From: Agathobaculum sp. Marseille-P7918
GTDB taxonomy: Bacteria > Bacillota > Clostridia > Oscillospirales > Butyricicoccaceae
DNA length: 64,000 bases
NCBI RefSeq assembly: GCF_900625105.1
Contig: NZ_UYYD01000001.1
Span: 496,001-560,000 of the forward strand
Direction: 5' to 3'
Every line of letters starts with the position of its first letter. Positions within the stretch are counted from its first letter, which is position 1. This document shows, piece after piece, positions 54,660 to 63,696 of the stretch. Made by a program: the position numbers and the translations under genes. The notes beneath the pieces are model-generated. The model did no database searches. It was given only the letters and a program-made list of their open reading frames with translations, and was not told the DNA's origin.

Positions 54660-55484
54660 TCAGCAGTTGCCCGTATACACCGCTTGCAGGTTTTCCTGGG
54701 CAATGTCGGCCAGACGGTAAACCGTCTTAACCGGCGTAGGCGGCCGGTCGGTCATGTGATGGCGCGGGAAAAAGCGTGAAATATGCAGCGGGATATCCGG
54801 GCGGACCGCGGCCAGCCAAGCGGACAGCGCGCGCATTTCGTCCTCGCTGTCGTTTTCCCCCGGCACGATCAGCGTCGTGACCTCAACATGGCAGTTCTGC
54901 GCCGCCAGCGCGATCGATCGCTTGACCGTTTCCAGATCGCCGCCCAGCCTGCGGTACCATTTCGCGGTAAAGCCCTTGAGATCGATATTGACCGCGTCGA
55001 TCCACGGCAGCAGGGCGCGCCACGGCTGCTCCTCAATCGTTCCGTTGGTCACCAAAACATTTTTCAGCCCCGCCTCGTGCACCAGCGCGGCGCAATCGCG
55101 CACATATTCATAGCCGACCAGCGGCTCGTTATAGGTATACGCCACGCCGATATTGCCGCGCGCCCGCAGCCGGACGGCCTCGCGCACCAACGCTTCGGGC
55201 GGGCAATCCCGCGTGGGGATGTCCGCGCCCGAAGCGGCGATCGCGGCATTCTGGCAGAACGGACAGCGCAGGTTGCACCCGAAGCTGCCCACAGACAGAA
55301 TCATGCTGCCGGGATGAAACCGGCGCAGCGGCTTTTTCTCGATGGGGTCGAGCGCCAACGCGGTCAGCTTGCCGTAATTGATGGAAACGATCTGCCCGTC
55401 CCGGTTGGCTCTGGCGCGGCACAGGCCGGTCTGCCCTTCGTCCAGCGTGCAATGATGAAAACAAAGCTCACATACCGCGCTCAT
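54660..55484 (-). CDS. amrS: AmmeMemoRadiSam system radical SAM enzyme (AmrS)
   Basis: 274 residues. CxxxCxxC cluster ligands in GCNLRCPFCQN near residue 73, an N-terminal Cys-rich opening CELCFHHCTLDEGQTGLCRA that is typical of this family, and blocks YTYNEPLVGYEYVRD and VNIDLKGF. Related to pyruvate formate-lyase activating enzymes but acting, with the AMMECR1 and Memo proteins, on an unidentified target. Overlaps the AMMECR1/Memo gene by four bases. Confidence 0.94.
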   Translation of the reverse strand: MSAVCELCFHHCTLDEGQTGLCRARANRDGQIVSINYGKLTALALDPIEKKPLRRFHPGSMILSVGSFGCNLRCPFCQNAAIAASGADIPTRDCPPEALVREAVRLRARGNIGVAYTYNEPLVGYEYVRDCAALVHEAGLKNVLVTNGTIEEQPWRALLPWIDAVNIDLKGFTAKWYRRLGGDLETVKRSIALAAQNCHVEVTTLIVPGENDSEDEMRALSAWLAAVRPDIPLHISRFFPRHHMTDRPPTPVKTVYRLADIAQENLQAVYTGNC

Positions 55485-56878
55485 ACATGCCGCACCACCT
55501 CAAACCGTTCCAGCCGATACGGCTCGTTTGCACGAATGCCGCCCTTTTCCCGCGCGATCTCGATCTGCTGCGCTGCTGTGTCCACACCGTCCAGATCGGG
55601 CAGCAGCAAACCGCGGCGCGTGCCGCAGGAGACGATCACGCCATAACGCTTGGGGTCGAGCTGCGCGGGCGAATCGACCGGTTCGGGCGCGCCCAGCACG
55701 TCCACACTGTATTCCAGCGCGTCCAGCTCCTCGGGATGCACCGGCGGAAAGCGCGGGTCACGCGTCCCGGCGGACACGGCGTTGCGCACGATCTCCTGCG
55801 CGACGTTTTTCTGGGTCGGGGAGATGGTGCCGATGCAGCCGCGCAGCCGCCCATCCAGATGCAGCGAGACGAACGCGCCCGCCGCCCGCTGGGTCAGCTC
55901 ATCCGGCAAGTCCTCCGGCAGCGTTTCCAACCGGCTGCCGGTGCGGATATAAGTCTCCAGTGACAGCCGCGCCAGACGCACCCAAGCGTCCTCGCCCGCG
56001 CGGCGCGCGGCCAGCCGGTCGCGCTGCGCCTGTTCGCAGGCCGCCGCAAAACAGCGGGTTTGATCCCGGCCGGTGACCGGGAACAGCGCCACCGCATACC
56101 CCACCCCGAACGGCCCTTCATGGCTCAGCAGCTGCGGCTGCACCGCCTGTCCGTCCAGCGCACCGGCCATCATCTGGAACGAGCGCAGGCCGCATTCGGC
56201 CGCCCGCTCGCACAATGCCGGGTTCATCATAAGGAATTGCAGGAAATCGCCCGACGCCATGGTCTGCGTCACCGCCTCGTCGAATTTCGGGCCTTCGGGC
56301 GCAAACCCATACGGGCCGTCGTCTTTCAGCTTGTGCGACAGGTCGCCGCTCGCCACGAACACCGCGCGGCGTCCCAGCGCCTCGACCGCCGCGGCGACGC
56401 ACTGCCCCAGCCGGTAATGTGCAAGCGGCGAAAAGCCGGACAGTCCCATGCGCACGATCGGACAGCTGACGCCCGCCTTTTGCAGATAATACAGCGGAAT
56501 CAGCACGCCGTGGTCGAGCGCCGGGTCGCGCTGACCGAGAAAACCGGCTTTCAGATCAGCCTGCTGCGCCCGGCGCACGATCTCCTCGCGCAGCGCAGTG
56601 TCATACCGGGCGAGGATACGCACCTGCGGCGCCCCAAAGGCCGACATATCGCCCACCGCGGCTTCGCCGGGGCTGATGTGAAAGTAATCCCCATACAAAA
56701 TGGTGTGCGGCGAAGCCACAATGAGCACATCCGGCTTCCACCGCGTCACCTGCTCGGCCGCGGCGCGCATCGCGCGGTCTGTGGCGGCAATTTCTTTTTC
56801 CCGCCCACGGCCCACTTCAGGCAGCAGCACGGGCGGATGCGGGGTCAAAACAGCGCCAAGCATCGTCATATCGGTCAC
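55481..56878 (-). CDS. AmmeMemoRadiSam fusion protein: Memo (AmmB) plus AMMECR1 (AmmA)
   Basis: 465 residues carrying two domains usually separate or adjacent. Residues about 1-265 are Memo-like (LigB/aromatic dioxygenase fold): LTPHPPVLLPEVGRGREKE, the metal His in VIVASPHT-like LIVASPHTILYGDY, DHGVLIPLYYLQ and VASGDLSHKLKDDGPYGF. Residues about 290-465 are AMMECR1: LARLSLETYIRTG, GAFVSLHLDGRLRGCIGTI and EIVRNAVSAGTRDPRFPPV. First gene of the operon with amrS; GAGG before the ATG. Confidence 0.93.
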   Translation of the reverse strand: MTDMTMLGAVLTPHPPVLLPEVGRGREKEIAATDRAMRAAAEQVTRWKPDVLIVASPHTILYGDYFHISPGEAAVGDMSAFGAPQVRILARYDTALREEIVRRAQQADLKAGFLGQRDPALDHGVLIPLYYLQKAGVSCPIVRMGLSGFSPLAHYRLGQCVAAAVEALGRRAVFVASGDLSHKLKDDGPYGFAPEGPKFDEAVTQTMASGDFLQFLMMNPALCERAAECGLRSFQMMAGALDGQAVQPQLLSHEGPFGVGYAVALFPVTGRDQTRCFAAACEQAQRDRLAARRAGEDAWVRLARLSLETYIRTGSRLETLPEDLPDELTQRAAGAFVSLHLDGRLRGCIGTISPTQKNVAQEIVRNAVSAGTRDPRFPPVHPEELDALEYSVDVLGAPEPVDSPAQLDPKRYGVIVSCGTRRGLLLPDLDGVDTAAQQIEIAREKGGIRANEPYRLERFEVVRHV

Positions 56879-57225
56879 TCCTCTCGATTGCGTGCTCTAT
56901 ATGTTCAGTATAGCACGGCAAACCGCAAAGCAAAAGTCCGCGCCGCCGTTTTTCCCTCCCCTTGCGTGCCATGTCTGCCTGCTGCACAAGGCTCGCTTTC
57001 AAAGTTTACTTTTGTGGTATACCATGCACGAAGACATTCACAGGAATGATTCTCCTTTTGTGTATCCAGCCGAATCTTGCAATTTGCATATTTTTCTATT
57101 ATACATATGGGTTTACTTATGTTACAATATGCCACGCTGACCAAAAAATGATTTGTATTTTGGGCTGCACATCACCCAGGCCAAACCGCTTTGCACGGCC
57201 TGAGCGAAAGAAAGGAAAAAAGCAC
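56879..57225. other. Divergent control region, AmmeMemo operon and M60 peptidase gene
   Basis: About 350 bases, AT-rich in its second half. It holds promoters for both sides; the stretch 57000-57140 also shows several TATG/TACAT words. In the plus direction an open frame runs through it from 56962 but lacks a ribosome site and signal peptide, so it is leader rather than coding. Confidence 0.5.
57077..57105 (+). promoter_or_regulatory. Promoter of the M60 peptidase gene
   Basis: TTGCAA, 17-base spacer, TATACA, leaving a leader of about 115 bases. Confidence 0.55.
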
Positions 57226-60200
57226 ATGAAATGGTATCAAAGAACAATGTCCGGTGTGCTGACGGCCGCAATGGGCCTCAGCCTGCTGGGCGGCTTACCG
57301 ACGGCAGCGGCCGCCGAACCTGCGGCCGTCCCCCTGACATTGTCCACCCCCGCCGATGCAACGGGAGATATTTTGACCGTTGTGCAGATGGATTACCCGA
57401 TCTACCAGGACAAGCTGAACGGCTCCGCCGTTACGCTGTACCGCGGCGACACGGTGATCGCAACCGGCAGCTTGCAGGACGGTACGCTGACCTTTACCGA
57501 CGGCAGCGGCGCGTCCGGTTTGGTCACACAGCAGACCAGCGGCCCGCGGGTCACCTCTGTCCGGGTGCAGATCACCGGCTTGTCCGCGTCGGACGGGAAA
57601 AACCGGTATCGTCTGAAACTGACGGGCGACGGTTTCAAAACGTATGAAAGCGACGTGCTGGAGCTGTCCGACTATTCCTTGGGGCTGCAGCTCGGCGCCG
57701 GCGCCTTCACGCCCGGCGACCTCAACGGCGACGGCGCGGTTGACGCCGCCGATATCGAAGCCGTCAAGCGCCAGCTGAGTACCTCCGACAGCCAGGCCGA
57801 CCTCAACGGCGACGGCACGGTGGATATTTCCGACCTGGCCATCGTCACCATGGGCGCGGACGCGGCCGAACAGGCGCAGGTCTACCATACCGCGGCCATC
57901 GCCGCCAAGGTCGTAGACAGCGCCGCGGTGCAGACCGCGCTGCAAGAGGAAGCCACCATCAAAACCGTTTCCGGCGAAGTGACCGACCTGTTCACCGGCG
58001 ACGGCTTTGTCAGCATCACCCCGCAGGCGGATGCCGAGAGCGTTGCGCTACCCATTCCGCTGACCGAACAGGGCATCGAAATGGAGCAGGTGGAGATCAC
58101 CAGCTCGGTGGGCAACCCGGTGGAAAAAGGCACGCTGGTGGCGGAAACCGCGGACGGCGAGATCATTGAGATCCCCTTTGACCAGAGCGCACCCGCCGGC
58201 GTGTATGCCATCCAGACCCGCGACGACGGCCGCAAGGTCGTGACCATCTCGCTGGGCAAGCGCGTGCCGGTCAAGAAAATCACCATCAAGGTCGATCTGG
58301 ACGAGGCCGGCAAGGAAGTGGTTGTCGAGCAGATCAAGTTCGTGCAGGACATCGTGCCGGAAAACGCCGCCACTGAAAACACGCAGGTGCAGAATGTGAC
58401 GGCGCAGGCAGACAGCAAGCAAGTGACCCTCACTTGGGATGCCTTCGCCAATATCACCGGCTACAAGGTCTATTACGGCACGAGCGAAGCCCAGATGACC
58501 ACAGTGGTCGAGACCGAGAAAACCACTTGCACTGTCACCGGGCTGGAAAACCTGAAAACCTACTACTTTGCCGTTGCGCCGGTGTCGAACGCCGGCGGGC
58601 AGATCTGGGAAGGCACCAAATCCGCCGTGGTGCAGGCGACCCCGCAGCCGGGCAGCGTGCCCGACAAGCCCGACAACGTGACGGTCACCCCCGGTGACGC
58701 GCTGCTGTCGGTCAGCTGGAAACCCGGCAAGGACACGGCATACAGCAAGGTGCAGTACCGCGTGCAGGGCGAAGATGCCTTCACCGTGCTGGACGGTTCG
58801 TTCCAATCGACCGCCACGATCACCGGTCTGACCAACGACGTGACCTATGAAGTGCAGGTGTTCGGCGTCAACGACAAGGGCAACGGCCCGGTCTCGCTGA
58901 CCGCCGTCGGTACGCCCAAGCAGGAGGTCATTGCAGAGCCCGACCTGCCCACGGTCAACCGGCTGGACAACACCATCATCACATCGGCAGAAGTGCCGTG
59001 GAACAACACGGACTATACGTTCAGCAAGGGCTCCATGCCCGCTTCCGTCTACGACGGCGACTACCAGACCGGCTGGATCGCAAGCGCATGGTGGAAGGAG
59101 CGCAAGTTCACCTTCCATTTCGATCAGGCATATGAGATGGATTACCTGATCTATGTCCCCAATCTGGGCAAGGACGTCCAGAGCAATAACGGCAAGCTGT
59201 TCCGCGACTACTTCACCGCGTTCAGCGTATGGCTCAACGGCGAGCAGGTAGAGGCGTCCAAGGTTTCCTTTGAGCGCGCCAAGGACAACGAATACTTCAT
59301 CGTCAAATTCCCCAAGACGACGGTCACTTCGATCGCGGTCGAAGGCAAGCAGTGGGACGGCGCGGGCAACATCAGCCTGTCCGAAATTGCTTTCTATCAG
59401 TATGACGGCCTGGCGGAGGAGATTTCCGCATTGTTCTCCAACGACAGCCACACCGCGCTGGCGCAAGGCGTGGACAGCGGCAAAATTGACGCGCTGCGGG
59501 AAAAGGCCGCAAGCGCCGACGCCTACTATGTCGATCGCGCAGTTCTGCTCGACGAGCTGGACAACGCGCAGCAGCTGCTGGACAGCAAGGCGAGCGAGCT
59601 GATCGTGCGCGACGGCTTCACCTCCCGCAGCGGCGCGGCCGACAGCCAGTATGGCCAGTCCGCCTCCGCATTGCAGCCGCTCGGCATCTCCGCACTGTCC
59701 AACCAGTACATTTCCCTCTATGTTGAGGGGCTGGGTGCAGGCGAAAGCATGCGTCTGGTGCAGTGGCAGCAGTACGCCGAGGCCGGAACCTCGTCCCAAA
59801 GCTACACGCTGCACAACGGCCGCAACCGCGTTTATCTGAATCAGATCGGCAACAGCGGCTCGGGCGAGCGCGGCGGCGCGCTGTACATCGAGTACGCGGG
59901 CAGCAACGCCGCCAACCTCAAAATCCAGGTGCGTGACACTTCGGCAAACCGGAACGTCGTCACCGTCCTGCCCCTGCTGAACATCCAGCCCGGCCAGTGG
60001 TACGGCAAGAGCGAGGCCGAGCGCAAGGCGCTGATCCACCCGTATGTGACCGCGCTGCAGGCGTATGTCTCCGGCCTGACGTTCAACAACGAAGGCAGCA
60101 AGCGCACCAACACCCGCAACTGCACCGATATCGCGACCCCGAGCGTGCTGCTCTCGCTTCCGGCCGATCAGGTGCTGACCGGTCTGGGCGGCGCATCTGC

Positions 60201-62175
60201 GAGCGCGGACGCCATGACGAATCAGCTCTATGACGCGATCTGCGCGTGGGAGCAGCTGATTTTCTTAGCTAACAAGACGCAAGGCATCCTTGCGGCGGAC
60301 GCAAATTTTGTTTCCTACCAGTATCCCATGCAGACGCGGCAGAACATCCGCATGTCCCGCATGTTCTCCGGCGCGTTCATGTTCGCGGCAGGCAGCTATA
60401 TCGGCATTGACTACAACGAGACCCGCGCCATGGTGACCGGCTATCCGCTGGAAAAGAGCGGCTCGGGCACCGGCATCGACAGCGACGACCTCAACGGTCT
60501 GTACGGCTGGGGCATCGCGCACGAGGTCGGCCACAACATGGACAAGATCGGCTATGCCGAAATCACCAACAACATCTACTCGCTGGTCGCGCAGACGGCG
60601 GACGACGGTGACATGACCGGTGCTTCCCGTCTCGAGGGCATGTATCCGGCGATCTTCAACAAGGTCGCGCTGGGCAAGCCGGGTCAGGCCGGCGACGTGT
60701 TCACCCAGCTGGGCATGTATTGGCAGCTGCATCTGGCCTATGACGAAGCAGGCAGTCCGCTGGACGGCAGCGGCGCGCTGGACTTCTACAACGCGTTCTT
60801 CACCAAATGGAAAGCGGGCGCATACAGCGACGCCGCCAGCAAGGACGACCGCATCGCACTGATCGCGTCCGAGGTGGCAAACAAGAACCTGACCGAATTC
60901 TTCACCCGCTGGGGCATGGAGCTGAGCGACAGCACCAAATCCAAGCTGAAAACCTACGGTGAAGAGACTCGCGAGATCTGGTACCTGAGCGACCAGTCCC
61001 GCCGCGACCGTCTGAACGGCGCCTCTGCGGCCAGCCTGACCGCATCGCTTTCCGCCGCGGTTGAAAACGACACGCAGGTCAAACTCACCGTCACCATTTC
61101 GGCGGACGCCGACCGCGTGCAGGGCTACGAGATCCTGCGAAACGGCACCCCGATCGCCTTCCTGACGGGCGACGACCAGACCACCCAGACCTACACCGAC
61201 ACCGTCGGCGCGGCCAACAACATGGCCTTCACCTACTCGGTGCGCGTGATCGACAAACTGGGCAACGAGGCTGCCACGGCATCTGCCAACGCAGTGCGCA
61301 TTTCGTACGACAAGGTCATCGACGCAGATCAGTATGACATCGCACGTGAAGCCGACGGCACCATCCGCATTACCGCCAGGGACGGTCTGCTGACCACAGG
61401 CGGCATCAAAATCACCGGCAGCAATGTCCCGACGGACGGCAGCTATACCGTGACCGTCTACGCACTCGGAAAGGATACCACCGCCAAGCGCGGCAGCTTT
61501 ACGCAGAATGAGGCGCAGCAGGACAGCACGTTCCTGTCCTACTTCAATAAGCCGGGTGCAGAACCGTCCGACACCCGCATCTGGATGTATGACGCGGGAC
61601 AGATCGCGATTTCCGGCATCCCGCAGACCGTCGCACTCGAGGACATCCACCTGCTCAGCTATCCGGGCGACGACATCGCCTTCACCGAGGGCGCGTCGAT
61701 CGGTGTGCTGGACGCAGACTACACCTACGACACTGGCGACGGCCAGACCGAGACCATCCCGCAGGGCACCATCGTCATCACCGGCAGCTACCGCGGCGAC
61801 CCGCTCTACAACAGCGTGCGCGTCAAGGCCAAGGTGCAGACCATGAAGCCCGGCTCAAGCGATGCGCCCGTCGTATCCGAGCGGACCCTGTCCGGCGAAA
61901 CGCTGCTGTTTGCGGAAATCCCCGCGGACGGCGAAGTCAGCACGATCAGCGACGGCTTCTTCCTGTTCATCCCGGAAGATCAGGACGCATTTAAGCAGGT
62001 CAACGAGGATCACGGCGACAACCACGCCGCCGGCAACGCCGTCATGATCGAACTGCAGGCGCAGATGTGGCGCGCCGAGGACGTCAACGGCACGAACCCG
62101 CGCATGACCAGCGACACGCTGTTTATCAGCGTGCCGCGCTACGACAGCATGCCCGGCATCGTGCTCGAACAGTAA
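57226..62175 (+). CDS. Secreted M60-family (mucinase-type) metallopeptidase with dockerin, FN3 and F5/8C domains
   Basis: 1649 residues. Signal peptide 1-29 (MKWYQRTMSGVLTAAMGLSL, cleaved after AAA). A beta domain (30-160) is followed by a type I dockerin at about 165-215: two EF-hand loops DLNGDGAVDAADIEAV and DLNGDGTVDISDLAIV. Then an unrecognised domain, two fibronectin III domains (about 387-480, 481-565), a coagulation factor 5/8-type C carbohydrate-binding domain (about 578-728), a helical linker, and the M60 domain (about 930-1220) with zinc motif HEVGH at 1099-1103 and Glu1112, fitting HEXXHx8E. C-terminal FN3-like and beta domains complete it. M60 enzymes cut glycosylated mucins. No SLH or sortase signal, so surface retention would need the dockerin. 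The ATG follows AAAGGAAAAAA. Confidence 0.93.
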   Translation: MKWYQRTMSGVLTAAMGLSLLGGLPTAAAAEPAAVPLTLSTPADATGDILTVVQMDYPIYQDKLNGSAVTLYRGDTVIATGSLQDGTLTFTDGSGASGLVTQQTSGPRVTSVRVQITGLSASDGKNRYRLKLTGDGFKTYESDVLELSDYSLGLQLGAGAFTPGDLNGDGAVDAADIEAVKRQLSTSDSQADLNGDGTVDISDLAIVTMGADAAEQAQVYHTAAIAAKVVDSAAVQTALQEEATIKTVSGEVTDLFTGDGFVSITPQADAESVALPIPLTEQGIEMEQVEITSSVGNPVEKGTLVAETADGEIIEIPFDQSAPAGVYAIQTRDDGRKVVTISLGKRVPVKKITIKVDLDEAGKEVVVEQIKFVQDIVPENAATENTQVQNVTAQADSKQVTLTWDAFANITGYKVYYGTSEAQMTTVVETEKTTCTVTGLENLKTYYFAVAPVSNAGGQIWEGTKSAVVQATPQPGSVPDKPDNVTVTPGDALLSVSWKPGKDTAYSKVQYRVQGEDAFTVLDGSFQSTATITGLTNDVTYEVQVFGVNDKGNGPVSLTAVGTPKQEVIAEPDLPTVNRLDNTIITSAEVPWNNTDYTFSKGSMPASVYDGDYQTGWIASAWWKERKFTFHFDQAYEMDYLIYVPNLGKDVQSNNGKLFRDYFTAFSVWLNGEQVEASKVSFERAKDNEYFIVKFPKTTVTSIAVEGKQWDGAGNISLSEIAFYQYDGLAEEISALFSNDSHTALAQGVDSGKIDALREKAASADAYYVDRAVLLDELDNAQQLLDSKASELIVRDGFTSRSGAADSQYGQSASALQPLGISALSNQYISLYVEGLGAGESMRLVQWQQYAEAGTSSQSYTLHNGRNRVYLNQIGNSGSGERGGALYIEYAGSNAANLKIQVRDTSANRNVVTVLPLLNIQPGQWYGKSEAERKALIHPYVTALQAYVSGLTFNNEGSKRTNTRNCTDIATPSVLLSLPADQVLTGLGGASASADAMTNQLYDAICAWEQLIFLANKTQGILAADANFVSYQYPMQTRQNIRMSRMFSGAFMFAAGSYIGIDYNETRAMVTGYPLEKSGSGTGIDSDDLNGLYGWGIAHEVGHNMDKIGYAEITNNIYSLVAQTADDGDMTGASRLEGMYPAIFNKVALGKPGQAGDVFTQLGMYWQLHLAYDEAGSPLDGSGALDFYNAFFTKWKAGAYSDAASKDDRIALIASEVANKNLTEFFTRWGMELSDSTKSKLKTYGEETREIWYLSDQSRRDRLNGASAASLTASLSAAVENDTQVKLTVTISADADRVQGYEILRNGTPIAFLTGDDQTTQTYTDTVGAANNMAFTYSVRVIDKLGNEAATASANAVRISYDKVIDADQYDIAREADGTIRITARDGLLTTGGIKITGSNVPTDGSYTVTVYALGKDTTAKRGSFTQNEAQQDSTFLSYFNKPGAEPSDTRIWMYDAGQIAISGIPQTVALEDIHLLSYPGDDIAFTEGASIGVLDADYTYDTGDGQTETIPQGTIVITGSYRGDPLYNSVRVKAKVQTMKPGSSDAPVVSERTLSGETLLFAEIPADGEVSTISDGFFLFIPEDQDAFKQVNEDHGDNHAAGNAVMIELQAQMWRAEDVNGTNPRMTSDTLFISVPRYDSMPGIVLEQ

Positions 62176-62200
62176 CTGAAACCAAGAAACGGAGGACGCG

Positions 62201-63466
62201 ATGAAGCGTTGGATCAAACACACCTTCTGGGCGCTGACCCTGAGCGCCCTGCTGACAGTCCCTGTGCTGGCAGCCGAGCTTTCCCTTTCCTTTGACAAGC
62301 AGGGCACCACGGCCGCCGTGCAGCTGCGGGACGTTGGCACCGACCGCTATGCGGCCGAAGTCACCTTCCCGATCAGCAGCACCCAGTCGGTGCAGTTTCA
62401 GGGCAAGGCAGACACCTACGCCATGACCCTCGACAGCGCGGCAGGTACGGTCACGCTGTACGCCGCTTCCAGCAAGCCGCTGCCCATGTCGGGCGGCGCG
62501 CTGGATCTGGGCACACTGACGGTGGCGTCCGGCGCCGAAGTAAGCGGCACCGGCAAGGCCATCGTACTGGACCAGTCCCTCAACCGTTACACCTACGCCG
62601 ACACGGCGGTGACAGTGACCCGGAACCAAACGCCGGACGCCCCCGACGGCGACTCTTCCGGCGGCGGTACATCCGGCGGCAACTCGTCCAGCGGCACCCC
62701 GACCGTGGACCGCACGCCTTCCGTGTCGGTCAACGGTGCGGGCGGCAAGGTCAAGGCCGCAAATGACGGCTCGGTCACCATCACCCCGGATGCCGGCTAC
62801 CAAATCGCCCGCATCCTGGTCAACGGCAAAGAAGTCGCCGTGACCACCCGTCTGACCGGGCTGACCGCCGCCGACGTGGTGGTGGTCACCTTCGAGAAGA
62901 TCGCTGCTGAAACGCAGCCGACCTTTACCGACGTCCGGCCCACCGACTGGTACGCGGATGCGGTGCAGTTTGCCGTCTCGAAAAATCTGTTCCAGGGCAT
63001 GAGCGCCACCGAATTCGGCCCCAACGTGCAGATGAACCGCGCCATGCTGGTGACCGTGCTGTACCGCCTGTCCGGCGAGACCGCCCAGAGCGGCAGCGGC
63101 TTTGCCGACGTCGATCCGAACGAATGGTACGGCGCAGCGGTGACATGGGCGCAGCAAAACGGCATCGTGCAGGGCATCACGAGCACAACCTTTGCCCCGC
63201 ACAACACCATCACGCGCGAGCAGATGGCGGCGATCCTGTACCGCTACGCCAAGCGGCAAGGGACGGTGCAGGAAGGCGATGCCTCGGTGCTGTCCGGCTT
63301 TGCCGACGCCGATGCCGTCACGCCTTACGCGCTGCCCGCGATGCGCTGGGCAGTGCAGCAGGGTCTGCTCTCCGGTATGGGCGATCAGACCCTTGCGCCG
63401 GGCGGTTTTGCAACCCGCGCGCAGGTGGCGACCATTTTGCAGCGCTTCCTTACCTCAGCGCAGTAA
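62201..63466 (+). CDS. SLH surface protein with possible cohesin-like N-terminal domain
   Basis: 421 residues. Signal peptide 1-24 (cleaved after LAA), a beta-rich domain at about 25-140 (AGTVTLYAASSKPLPMSGGA, LDLGTLTVASGA) that resembles the cohesin/CBM2-like jelly-roll pattern, a Gly/Ser linker, a short beta repeat (VSVNGAGGKVKAANDGSVTI, ITPDAGYQIARILVNGKEV) common in Firmicute wall proteins, then three SLH repeats at about 242-415 (FTDVRPTDWYADAVQFAV, FADVDPNEWYGAAVTWAQ, FADADAVTPYALPAMRWAV). Twenty-five bases after the dockerin-bearing peptidase, same strand: one operon. Cohesin assignment is by pattern only. Confidence 0.82.
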   Translation: MKRWIKHTFWALTLSALLTVPVLAAELSLSFDKQGTTAAVQLRDVGTDRYAAEVTFPISSTQSVQFQGKADTYAMTLDSAAGTVTLYAASSKPLPMSGGALDLGTLTVASGAEVSGTGKAIVLDQSLNRYTYADTAVTVTRNQTPDAPDGDSSGGGTSGGNSSSGTPTVDRTPSVSVNGAGGKVKAANDGSVTITPDAGYQIARILVNGKEVAVTTRLTGLTAADVVVVTFEKIAAETQPTFTDVRPTDWYADAVQFAVSKNLFQGMSATEFGPNVQMNRAMLVTVLYRLSGETAQSGSGFADVDPNEWYGAAVTWAQQNGIVQGITSTTFAPHNTITREQMAAILYRYAKRQGTVQEGDASVLSGFADADAVTPYALPAMRWAVQQGLLSGMGDQTLAPGGFATRAQVATILQRFLTSAQ

Positions 63467-63514
63467 ACTGCCCGACCGTCTTTCGGCGGCAAACCGATCT
63501 TTGCACGGATAAAC

Positions 63515-63550
63515 AAAGCGGCGGAGAGAGCTCTCTCCGCCGCTTTGCTG
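63515..63550 (+). terminator. Terminator of the M60/SLH operon
   Basis: Perfect 16+16 inverted repeat (AAAGCGGCGGAGAGAG / CTCTCTCCGCCGCTTT) with no loop bases, so a four-base loop would be taken from the stem. Confidence 0.8.
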
Positions 63551-63651
63551 CGTCTGTCTATAAACGGTCGTCTTTCTTGTGCGCGCTGATGAGATAGAAT
63601 CTTTTCGCCGCTATCCCGCTGTGGCACATTCGTTTGCTGATCAGACACAAA

Positions 63652-63684
63652 AGCAGTTGCTGCAACAGGCAGCAACTGCTTTTT
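63652..63684. terminator. Terminator of the AraC gene
   Basis: Stem AGCAGTTGCTG / CAGCAACTGCT with loop CAACAGG, flanked by A4 and T5, just after the minus-strand AraC stop. Confidence 0.82.
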
Positions 63685-63696
63685 ATCTGTGTTCTT

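Noticed and set aside
58048-60039. 663-residue minus-strand ORF
   Set aside because: Antisense to the M60 peptidase; high G+C third positions make long shadow frames. No start site or domains.
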